Assembly: GCA_964626885.1 (NCBI GenBank)
Contig: CAZVJA010000178.1
Location: 1 to 11,118 of the forward strand
From: CAZVJA01 sp964626885
Lineage (GTDB): Bacteria > Planctomycetota > Planctomycetia > Planctomycetales > Planctomycetaceae
Direction: 5' to 3'
DNA: 11,118 nucleotides
The notes under the pieces were generated by a model. The model was not told the origin of the DNA. It was given only the letters and a program-made list of their open reading frames with translations, and did not search any database. Shown here piece after piece: positions 1 to 6,679 of the stretch (positions are counted from its first letter, which is position 1; the number at the start of each line of letters is the position of its first letter). A program made the translations under genes and the position numbers.

Positions 1-402
1 CGAGTCGGGGAGATCGAACAGCAAGTCCCCCTTGCGAAGCTCGATGCGGGAAATGTTTTCGCCTTCAGACATCCGGCGAAGCGTCTGTTGAAACCGTACC
101 AGCGGCCCAGCGATCCGATGGGAAAGCATGAATACATCCCACAAGAACAGCGGGAAGACCAGGCTGGCACAAATAATCAGGGTCGCATTCTGCACCGTGA
201 ACCCGAGGTAGAGATCGAGAACCGGTATCGATTTGGCCCCCCCCAGCACGGCGTCGCGATGCTGGATATAGCGATACAGAAACATCGCGTGCCACAACAT
301 CACATGATAGACACACCAATAAGCCGCCAAGCGACGAATGATGGCCCCTTGAAGTTGTGGATTCACGTAGAACTTCCGGCGATGATATTTCGGCTTGCCC
401 AT
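1..402 (-). CDS. Membrane protein with two TM segments and a HAMP-like region (partial, chemoreceptor-like N-terminus)
   Basis: This reading frame is open from an ATG at 402 down to the left edge, giving 134 residues with the C-terminus missing. The N-terminus is basic (MGKPKYHRRKF). A first hydrophobic segment lies at about residues 25-45 (YWCVYHVMLWHAMFLYRY) and a second at about 62-93 (around IICASLVFPLFLWDVF). Between them is a short loop of about 15 residues, too small for a periplasmic ligand domain. After the second segment come HRIAGPLVRF, LRRMSEGENI and LRKGD (residues 95-126). That pattern resembles the HAMP-like linker of predicted methyl-accepting or sensor proteins of planctomycetes and deltaproteobacteria. 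Any signalling domain would lie beyond the edge, so I cannot say whether this is a transducer or only a small membrane protein. A purine-rich AGAGGCAGAG precedes the start, at a rather long spacing. The coding strand carries a run of eight G at 237-244 without breaking the frame. Membrane topology and family are inferred. Confidence 0.8.
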   Translation of the reverse strand, partial: MGKPKYHRRKFYVNPQLQGAIIRRLAAYWCVYHVMLWHAMFLYRYIQHRDAVLGGAKSIPVLDLYLGFTVQNATLIICASLVFPLFLWDVFMLSHRIAGPLVRFQQTLRRMSEGENISRIELRKGDLLFDLPDS

Positions 403-931
403 ATCTGAAACTCTGCCTCTCAGGGAAAACTCGCAGTGTTAAGCGAATGGATAAATTCCGATTGCAAGCTTAGATCAAATGATGAAGAAACAAGCAGCGT
501 TGAGGATAACGATCGGGATTTGCGGCTAAGAGGCAAACACTGTGCCGATGCTGCCGCCTGCATCCAAAATCGCCGTTGCGCGGATCGATTAGGCTGTAAC
601 GGCTCCAATGTCGGTCCGTAGGGAACACAGCTCGCATAATCGTCATAACACGACTTCACGGGCTTAAGGCCAGTGTTCAGGAAAACAGTTCTCGGCTCGA
701 CGAGGTCCGTTTGCGACAACCGGGCTTTTTTCGCGGGGATTTCCGCACTACGATGTGAGCGGCCATAACTTCTCGAACTTCCCTAGGATGCCGGCTGAAG
801 TGACAACCAGGCCTCTATCGAACGTGTTTTCCAAGCTGAGGCGAAGTCGTGGGAGTAGCGTGAACGATCTACAACGCGTCTTGGGCCGGTCGCACTCTCT
901 ATTGTCGTGATAGCCCGATCTTGAGATTTGC
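403..931. other. 529-bp intergenic region, no gene recognised
   Basis: This gap lies between the divergent starts of the membrane protein (minus) and the alpha/beta hydrolase (plus), so it should carry promoters for both. Base composition is visibly more AT-rich than in the neighbouring genes, especially at 436-500. Open frames of 60-100 codons exist on both strands. Their translations are rich in Ser/Arg and show no domain, good ribosome binding site or membrane segment, so I treat them as chance. I see no tRNA, riboswitch fold, strong hairpin with a T-run, or repeat array. No promoter can be placed with confidence. Confidence 0.5.
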
Positions 932-1918
932 ATGACGCTGCCCGATCCCAGCCCGGTCGAACAATCGCCTTCAGCGATTCCCGCTGATCGTCCTTCCACC
1001 AGCACACCTCAATCATCCTCCGCACCAGCCGGCACGAAGGAGACTGCCAGTTGTCCATCTCCGGTGCCGTGGAGGGAAGTTGTACGGGCGTTTCACGCCG
1101 AGAGCCGTGCCTGGCGAATAGATCGCGGCCGCTATGAGCTTGAAGGCTGGACCTGGGGCGAAGGGCCGCCGGTCTACTTCCTGCATGGACTTTCAGCCAC
1201 CAGCGAAATGTACGCCTTGTTCATCTGGCTGCTACGGGAGCAATACCGCTGTGTGCTGCTCAACATGCCGGGAAGCCAAGCTGGTGCCAAGGTTCGAGGT
1301 AAACTGACTCTGAACGATCTTACGACCGACCTCTTCGCCGCGGCCGACCTCCACGGCGATGAAAAATTCCAGGTTTTCGCCAGCTCGTTTGGTTGCGTGC
1401 CGACGATCGAAGCTTTGCGCCGTGAGCCGGAGCGCGTCGAACGGGCCGTGTTGCAGGGGGGGTTTGCACACTTGAAATTGAGTGCGACGGAACGGCTACT
1501 CATTCAACTCGGCCATCTCATGCCGGGAACGTTGAATATCCTGATCTTCCGTCGCACCATTCAAGCCTACAATCACCGCCGCTGGTTTCCCCCGTTCGAT
1601 GCCGATCGCTGGCAATTTTTCATCGACGCGACCGGGCGAGTGCCAATCCGGAGCATCGCGCGGCGGGCAGCCATCATCCGCGACTACGACGGCCGCGAAG
1701 CTCTCTCCCACATCGAACAGCCGGTGATGCTGATTCGCTCGGAGGGAGAAGGCGTGGTGTCGAGCATCTGCCACGAAGAACTCGCAGCTCGCTTGCCCCA
1801 TGCGCAGATCGAATGGCTGCACAGTTGCGGCCATCTCCCCTACTTGTCACACCCCCATCGGCTGGCGGGCATTGTGCGTCCGTTCCTCGCAGGGGAGAAT
1901 GTGGTAGCGAAACGGTAG
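932..1918 (+). CDS. Alpha/beta hydrolase fold protein
   Basis: The gene encodes 328 residues, consistent with a single-domain alpha/beta hydrolase plus an N-terminal extension. Residues 1 to about 46 are rich in Pro, Ser and Thr and look disordered. The fold begins with the strand VYFLHGLSAT, where HG at 85-86 is the usual oxyanion-hole motif. The nucleophile elbow is FASSFGCV, with the candidate Ser152 in Ala-Ser-Ser-Phe-Gly, so Ala replaces the first Gly of the common GxSxG. The candidate acid is Glu273 (RSEGEGVV), where most members have Asp. The candidate base is His301 (SCGHLPYLSHP). A helical lid probably covers about residues 180-240. The substrate is unknown; esterase, lipase or C-C hydrolase activity are all possible. 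No signal peptide is seen, so it is probably cytoplasmic. GAG at 923-925 gives a weak ribosome binding site 6 nt before the ATG. The deacetylase gene follows after 73 bp. Confidence 0.88.
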   Translation: MTLPDPSPVEQSPSAIPADRPSTSTPQSSSAPAGTKETASCPSPVPWREVVRAFHAESRAWRIDRGRYELEGWTWGEGPPVYFLHGLSATSEMYALFIWLLREQYRCVLLNMPGSQAGAKVRGKLTLNDLTTDLFAAADLHGDEKFQVFASSFGCVPTIEALRREPERVERAVLQGGFAHLKLSATERLLIQLGHLMPGTLNILIFRRTIQAYNHRRWFPPFDADRWQFFIDATGRVPIRSIARRAAIIRDYDGREALSHIEQPVMLIRSEGEGVVSSICHEELAARLPHAQIEWLHSCGHLPYLSHPHRLAGIVRPFLAGENVVAKR

Positions 1919-1991
1919 GAAGCCCGCGAATCAAGACCATGATTGACCCCTGAACCACGATGGACACATTAGCAAGGAAAATCGTAGAAGG

Positions 1992-2735
1992 ATGAGTGCG
2001 ATTACTCACGAACTTCCCGAGCCGCTCGACGTCCTGGCAGTCGGCGCACATCCGGATGACGTCGAAATTGCCTGCGGCGGAACGCTGGCCAAGCTCGTCA
2101 AACAGGGATACCGCGTGGGGATCGTCGATCTCACCGACGGCGAGCCGACTCCGGGAAGTCCCGGACCTCACGTCCGGCTAGAAGAGGCGCAAACCGCGGC
2201 CCGCATTCTCGGTGTCCAGTTTCGCGAAACGCTCGATCTGCCAAATCGCCGACTGTTCGATTCATTCGAGACCCGCGTGGCGCTGGCGAAAGTCTTTCGA
2301 AGATTGCGTCCAAGTGTCGTGCTCGGGATTGCCGACAAAACTCCGCTGGCCTCTCCAGACCACTGGCAGGCGATGCAAATCACCGATGCGGCGGTGTTCT
2401 ACTCGCGGCTCACCAAATGGGATGATCAATTCAACGGATTGCCGGTCCACACCATCCGCCGGCAATTGTGGTACCCGCTCGGGTTTCAATCGCCCCGGAT
2501 TCACGACGCCGCCGGACAATTTGTCGTGGATATTTCCGACACGCTGGATATAAAATTAGAAGCGATTCGTGCGTATCAGACACAGTTTCCTCCCTCGAAG
2601 GAACGGGTCTTCCGACTCGTCGAAAGCCAAAACAAGTTGTTTGGCACGAGTGCCGGATTTGAGGCGGGAGAATTGTTTCTGTGCGCGACGACACTGGGAG
2701 TTAAGGATTTGTTCCAGGCGGTCTGTCCGGAATAG
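1992..2735 (+). CDS. bshB1: PIG-L/LmbE family deacetylase, BshB1-like
   Basis: This 247-residue protein resembles bacillithiol-biosynthesis deacetylase BshB1, which removes acetyl from GlcNAc-malate in a zinc-dependent reaction. The first strand and metal motif are VLAVGAHPDDVEIACGGT: His20 and Asp23 should bind zinc and Asp22 act as general base. VDLTDGEP, the RLEEAQTAARILGV helix, LDLPNRRL, and a C-terminal part with VDISDTLDIKLEAI then AYQTQF follow the Bacillus BshB1 layout along its length. The third zinc ligand is His124 in SPDH. In Bacillus enzymes this motif is HPDH, and the first His is proposed to help catalysis; here it is Ser121. The substrate may therefore be a different N-acetylated sugar conjugate, and no bshA or bshC is in the window. 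The start has GAAGG almost touching the ATG and AAGGA about 14 nt upstream, so the binding site is not ideal. The symbol reflects family resemblance, not proven bacillithiol synthesis. Confidence 0.85.
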   Translation: MSAITHELPEPLDVLAVGAHPDDVEIACGGTLAKLVKQGYRVGIVDLTDGEPTPGSPGPHVRLEEAQTAARILGVQFRETLDLPNRRLFDSFETRVALAKVFRRLRPSVVLGIADKTPLASPDHWQAMQITDAAVFYSRLTKWDDQFNGLPVHTIRRQLWYPLGFQSPRIHDAAGQFVVDISDTLDIKLEAIRAYQTQFPPSKERVFRLVESQNKLFGTSAGFEAGELFLCATTLGVKDLFQAVCPE

Positions 2736-2753
2736 TCGACGGCCAGCCATTCT

Positions 2754-2791
2754 CAAAGACAGTCGATTCACAATCACTCGCAAAGACAGTC
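2754..2791 (+). repeat. 11-bp direct repeat pair upstream of the phosphatase gene
   Basis: CAAAGACAGTC occurs at 2754-2764 and again at 2781-2791, a spacing of 27 bp start to start. The similarity continues loosely past the core: GATTCA follows the first copy and ATCA the second. The pair fills much of the 80-bp gap between the deacetylase stop and the phosphatase start. It could be a tandem binding site or the remnant of a small duplication; the sequence alone does not decide. Confidence 0.5.
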
Positions 2792-2815
2792 ATCAGGTAC
2801 GAACGCGGTCTTGTT

Positions 2816-3559
2816 ATGGTGCATGTAAGTTGGGGGCTGCGAAGCGTTACCGGGAACGTTCGCGACAATAATGAGGACCGCGGCTTCGCCGATTCGAAGG
2901 GGCGGTTCTTCCTTGTCGCGGACGGCATGGGAGGCCAGGCAGCCGGTGAGAAAGCCAGCGAACTGGCGATTCAGCACATCTCACGCAAGCTTGAGCAGAC
3001 GCTCACGTTCGACAGCGATCCGTCCGACAAAATCCACAAGTGCATCGATGACGCGGTCGGCGAAGCGAACGTCGAGATCATGGCTCTGGGTGAGATCGAC
3101 CCCACATACAACAAGATGGGTACCACGATCGTTTTCCTGGTGAACGCCGGGGAAAAGCTTTACGTCGGGGGCGTGGGAGATAGCCGCGCGTATCGACTCC
3201 GGGGAGACAAACTCGAGCAGCTGACGACCGATCACTCGCTGACACAAGCGCTCGTGGACGCGGGGACAATTTCCAAAGAGGAAGCCCTGACCCATCGGTA
3301 TCGCAATGTTCTCTATCGCTATCTGGGAACCAAAGAAGGGGGCACTGGAACGGGCGCGAAGGAACACGCTCCACAGCCGGGGGACCGTTTCGTGCTCTGT
3401 TCCGACGGCGTCGCTGACGGAATTGACGAGGCGGTGCTGGTTTCCTTGCTGAAAAAACATCCTGATCCGGAATCCGCCGCCAAGGCAATCGTCGAAGCGG
3501 CTGAAAACGGGGGTTCCAAGGACAACATTACCTGCCTGGTGGTCAACGTCGAGGAATAA
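2816..3559 (+). CDS. PP2C-family Ser/Thr protein phosphatase (Stp/PrpC-like)
   Basis: A compact 247-residue PP2C (PPM) phosphatase, the usual size for bacterial Stp1/PrpC enzymes, which dephosphorylate Ser/Thr residues using two or three Mn or Mg ions. The family motifs appear in order: RDNNED (Arg16 for phosphate, Glu20 and Asp21), VADGMGG (metal ligands Asp36 and Gly37), MGTTIV (101-106), VGDSRAY (120-126), TTDHSL (137-142), LCSDGV (Asp197) and DNIT (Asp236). All expected metal-binding acidic residues are present, so it should be active. It has no membrane segment or extra domain and is probably cytosolic. Such enzymes usually oppose Hanks-type kinases, but no kinase is in the window. No Shine-Dalgarno sequence precedes the ATG; GTG is the next codon and a second possible start. 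The upstream gap holds a direct repeat at 2754-2791. Confidence 0.93.
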   Translation: MVHVSWGLRSVTGNVRDNNEDRGFADSKGRFFLVADGMGGQAAGEKASELAIQHISRKLEQTLTFDSDPSDKIHKCIDDAVGEANVEIMALGEIDPTYNKMGTTIVFLVNAGEKLYVGGVGDSRAYRLRGDKLEQLTTDHSLTQALVDAGTISKEEALTHRYRNVLYRYLGTKEGGTGTGAKEHAPQPGDRFVLCSDGVADGIDEAVLVSLLKKHPDPESAAKAIVEAAENGGSKDNITCLVVNVEE

Positions 3560-3857
3560 CCTGCCCCTCGAACAACCTGGATTCGACTTCGAGAAACGTC
3601 GTCCACACAAGAGAAAATGGCTCCGCACGTTGCGATCAGGCTCCCAGATCCCCTTCCTTAATTTTGCCCGGTCCGAGAAGAACCGCGGAACCCAAATTCC
3701 CGGCATTTCCCTCCTTGTGTGAAGCCAGACCCCCTGCGAGAATGAGACTGGGGGGAGTGGACAAAGTTTTATGGAGCGTCCACCCACAAACGTGACGGGG
3801 CCCCCCGCGCCCCTGTGCTGTTTTTCCAGCAGAGCCGCTTTGAATTGGAGAGAGACG
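3560..3857. other. 298-bp intergenic leader upstream of the metallopeptidase gene
   Basis: This stretch probably holds the metallopeptidase promoter and 5' untranslated region. TTGTGT (3715-3720), 17 bp, then GAGAAT (3738-3743) is one weak sigma-70-like candidate. Small inverted repeats include CTCGAA/TTCGAG (3567-3572 and 3588-3593), GTGGAC/GTCCAC (3757-3762 and 3778-3783), and TGCTG/CAGCA around a T-rich loop (3816-3831). None has the stem length and T-run expected of a confident terminator. The ATG at 3771 extends the peptidase frame, but no Shine-Dalgarno supports it and it would bury the signal peptide. Confidence 0.35.
3847..3850 (+). promoter_or_regulatory. Ribosome binding site that fixes the metallopeptidase start
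   Basis: GGAG, within GGAGAGAG, lies 7 nt before the ATG at 3858. It selects that codon over the in-frame ATG 29 codons upstream, and the resulting protein begins directly with a signal peptide. Confidence 0.75.
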
Positions 3858-6590
3858 ATGTTTGGACTTGCTCACCGGTGTTCCGCGACCCTTCTCGGTC
3901 TGTTTCTGATCGGTACGACCGTTGCCTTCGCACAGGATGCGAAAGCGGCTGCCGCGGAAAGTGCCTCATCCGGTGCGTCAGAGGCTACCAAGGTAAGACC
4001 GAAGTCGAAACTCGAAATGCTGACCGACGGCTTGAAGGAAGCCGGACCAAGTGACGGCGGCCTGTTCAAACTCTGGTACAACGACCAGAAATTGCTCGGG
4101 GTCATTAAGGCCAGCGACCTCGGCAGAGAATTCCTGGTCCTGCCATCGATTGCGAAAGGAATCAGCCGCGGGATGGTGCTCGGCGGCATGAGCTGGGGCT
4201 TTGAAGACGACGTCCTGTGGACGTTCCGGAAAGTCGGGGAAAACATCCATGTCATTCGCCGCAACGTCCGCTTCACCGCCAATCCAAACACCCCCGAAGC
4301 CGATTCGGTCAGCTTGGCTTACAGTGACAGCGTCCTCTACTCGCTTCCGGTATTGACCGAAGGGGCGGGGGGCTACGTCGTCGACTTTGGCAGGCTGTTC
4401 ATGAATGACGATTTGATGATCGGCCGGGCGATCGGCTCGTCATTTCGCTTTGTCTCCGAGCGTTCCACCTGGGCGAAGGTCAAGTCGTTCTCGGAGAACA
4501 TCGAATTGGAATTGACCGCCGTTTACAGCGGTTTTGAAAGCGTGCAGACGGTGGCCGACCCGCGCGGCGTGCAAGTGAACGTGCACTACAGCATCAGCCG
4601 GCTTCCCTCGTCCGATTACAGGCCGCGCCGGGCGGATGACCGCGTCGGCTACTTCGTCACGGCCATCAAGAACTTTTCCGATAAGGAAGACGACGAAAAC
4701 TTCGTGCGGTACATCAACCGCTGGAATTTGAAGAAAGAGACCAAAGAAGGCACTCTCTCGGCCCCATCGCGCCCGATCGTGTTCTTTATCGAAAAGACCG
4801 TTCCGCTGAACCTGCGTCCGTACGTGATGGCGGGAATTCTCGAGTGGAACAAAGCATTCGAGAAGCTCGGATATTACAACGCCATCCAAGTGATGAAGCC
4901 CGGGGACGTGAATTACGACGTCGACGCGGTTGACCCCGAGGACGTGCGGTACAACTTCTTCCGCTGGATCACCGCCGAGGCGGGATTCGCAATGGGCCCG
5001 TCGCGCGTGAATCCCAAGACCGGGCAGATCCTCGACGCCGACATCATCTTCGATGACAGCTTTCTGCGCTATTGGAAGCAGGATTACGAAACGTTCACTC
5101 CCGATAAAGCCGCCAAGTTATTCGGCCGCCCAGCGGAAGAAAAGCCGGTCGCGCGGCTATTCGACGAAGCCCGGCATTTCGCCGACGGCCGACATCTTGG
5201 ACACGAATGCATGTGCTCCTACGGAATGCAGCATCAAATGGCATTCGGCGCGTCGGTTCTGATGGCCGAAGGAAAGTCCGATGAAGGTGGAAAGCTTCCC
5301 GACGAGTTCGTTCACCAGGCACTCAAAGAAGTAGTGATGCACGAGGTGGGGCATACGCTTGGCCTGCGGCACAACTTCAAAGCCAGCGCGTGGAAGGATC
5401 TCACGCAGATCAGCGACAAATCGAAGGGAGAGAATGAAGCCACTGTCGCCAGCGTCATGGATTACAGTCCCGCCAACATCGTTCCGGCCGGCGCGACGCA
5501 AGGTTTCTATTTCACCCCGACCATAGGGCCTTACGACCACTGGGCAATTGAGTACGGCTACAAGGATGTCTCGGGGGACGAAAAGGCGGAACTGAATAAA
5601 ATCGCCGCTCGCGGGGCCGAAGCCGGCTTGCACTATGCTACCGACGAAGATACCCGCTACTTCGATTCCGACCCGCTGACGAACACATTCGACCTGGGGA
5701 GCAATCCGGTCGAGTTCGCCGACCGGCAGATGAAGCTTTCCGGTGATCTGCTCCCGAAAGTCATCGATCGAGCGGTGAAGAACGGAGAGGGTTTCCAACG
5801 GGCACGGCAGGCATTCGGCGTGCTCTTCTCCGAATACTGGCGGTCGGCGTTGTTCGCTGCCCGTTTTCCCGGCGGGGTTTATGTGAACCGCGACCATAAG
5901 GGAGATCCGAATGCTCGAGCGCCGTTCGAGCTGGTCGACGCGAAGAAGCAGCGAGAGGCTATGAAATTGCTGGCCGATCACGCGTTTGCTTCCCCGACCT
6001 ATGATCCGAAGGTGCTAAACCACCTGGCCGCCACACGCTGGTACCACTGGGGAGTCCGCGACTATCTGCGGCTTGATTACCCGATTCACGAGTTCGTGCA
6101 GATCATGCAGGAGCAGATTCTGTTTCGCATTCTCAACCCCATCACCCTGGAGCGGCTGCGCGACAACGAAGTGAAGACCGCGGCCGATGCCGATCGATAT
6201 ACCTTGGCCGAACACATGCGGCTGACGGTCGAGTCCATCTTCAGTGAGTGGAAAGGGGAAGGAAAAACCGGCGAGTACACCGACAAAGCTCCTTACATCC
6301 CCAGCTTCCGTCGGAATCTGCAACGGATGACCCTGATCGCAATGGCGGACCTGATCACCTCGAAGTACAGATTCTTCGTGGCCGACGGTAAATTCGCCGT
6401 TGTTTCACCTCCGGAAGATGCCCGGACTCTCGCCCGGATGCACCTGACGGCACTTGATCAGCAGATCACCGCACTGCTGGCCAAGAACGACCTGAAACTG
6501 GACGACTACAGCCGGGCTCACCTGCTCGATTCGCAGAAACGAATCCAGCAGGTTCTCAACGCGCAGTTGGATTTGCCGTCGGTGGACTGA
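3858..6590 (+). CDS. Secreted zinc-dependent metallopeptidase, DUF5117/DUF4953 family
   Basis: The protein has 910 residues from the ATG at 3858. Its N-terminus (MFGLAHRCSATLLGLF..., Ala-rich end AFAQD) is a typical Sec signal peptide, cleaved near residue 22, so the enzyme should be exported. A linker rich in Ala and Ser follows. Residues from about 60 to 290 match the DUF5117-type region (LFKLWYNDQKLLGVI, FLVLPSIAKGIS, VDFGRLF). The metallopeptidase part contains PYVMAGILEWNKAFEKLG and then HEVGHTLGLRH: His495, Glu496, His499 and His505, the metzincin-like HExxHxxGxxH signature. A Met-turn-like SVMDYSPANI has Met534. The roughly 375-residue C-terminal part (KVLNHLAATRWYHWG and helices to the end) is probably the family's own helical region. 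All zinc and catalytic residues are present. The natural substrate of this family is not established; a role in degrading external protein is inference. The upstream gap of about 300 bp suggests its own promoter. Confidence 0.93.
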   Translation: MFGLAHRCSATLLGLFLIGTTVAFAQDAKAAAAESASSGASEATKVRPKSKLEMLTDGLKEAGPSDGGLFKLWYNDQKLLGVIKASDLGREFLVLPSIAKGISRGMVLGGMSWGFEDDVLWTFRKVGENIHVIRRNVRFTANPNTPEADSVSLAYSDSVLYSLPVLTEGAGGYVVDFGRLFMNDDLMIGRAIGSSFRFVSERSTWAKVKSFSENIELELTAVYSGFESVQTVADPRGVQVNVHYSISRLPSSDYRPRRADDRVGYFVTAIKNFSDKEDDENFVRYINRWNLKKETKEGTLSAPSRPIVFFIEKTVPLNLRPYVMAGILEWNKAFEKLGYYNAIQVMKPGDVNYDVDAVDPEDVRYNFFRWITAEAGFAMGPSRVNPKTGQILDADIIFDDSFLRYWKQDYETFTPDKAAKLFGRPAEEKPVARLFDEARHFADGRHLGHECMCSYGMQHQMAFGASVLMAEGKSDEGGKLPDEFVHQALKEVVMHEVGHTLGLRHNFKASAWKDLTQISDKSKGENEATVASVMDYSPANIVPAGATQGFYFTPTIGPYDHWAIEYGYKDVSGDEKAELNKIAARGAEAGLHYATDEDTRYFDSDPLTNTFDLGSNPVEFADRQMKLSGDLLPKVIDRAVKNGEGFQRARQAFGVLFSEYWRSALFAARFPGGVYVNRDHKGDPNARAPFELVDAKKQREAMKLLADHAFASPTYDPKVLNHLAATRWYHWGVRDYLRLDYPIHEFVQIMQEQILFRILNPITLERLRDNEVKTAADADRYTLAEHMRLTVESIFSEWKGEGKTGEYTDKAPYIPSFRRNLQRMTLIAMADLITSKYRFFVADGKFAVVSPPEDARTLARMHLTALDQQITALLAKNDLKLDDYSRAHLLDSQKRIQQVLNAQLDLPSVD

Positions 6591-6621
6591 GGGGCCAGTT
6601 TCGGCACTGCGGATTTCGTGA

Positions 6622-6679
6622 GCGCGGGTTAATATTGAGGCTGAGACATTGGAACTCCCGAGCCTCAATATGCCCGCGC
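6622..6679 (+). promoter_or_regulatory. Long inverted repeat over the start of the GT-C-like gene (possible RNA hairpin)
   Basis: ATATTGAGGCT (6632-6642) is the exact reverse complement of AGCCTCAATAT (6661-6671), with an 18-nt loop. Outside it, GCGCGGG (6622-6628) pairs with CCCGCGC (6673-6679) across a small internal loop (TTA opposite G). The total is 18 base pairs. The Shine-Dalgarno-like GAGG (6637-6640) is in the left arm, the TTG start candidate (6649) in the loop, and the ATG (6670) in the right arm. No T-run follows, so it is a poor intrinsic terminator and more likely acts on translation, if it acts at all. Confidence 0.55.

Noticed and set aside
420..719. A 99-codon minus-strand open frame in the first intergenic gap
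   Set aside because: There is no domain, poor start context and low-complexity Ser/Leu/Arg composition.
2981..3787. A 268-codon minus-strand open frame over the phosphatase gene
   Set aside because: The PP2C motifs on the plus strand are complete; the antisense product has no recognisable feature.
3771..3857. N-terminal extension of the metallopeptidase from the ATG at 3771
   Set aside because: It has no Shine-Dalgarno, is Pro/Cys-rich and would place the signal peptide 30 residues inside the protein; the ATG at 3858 has GGAG at ideal spacing.
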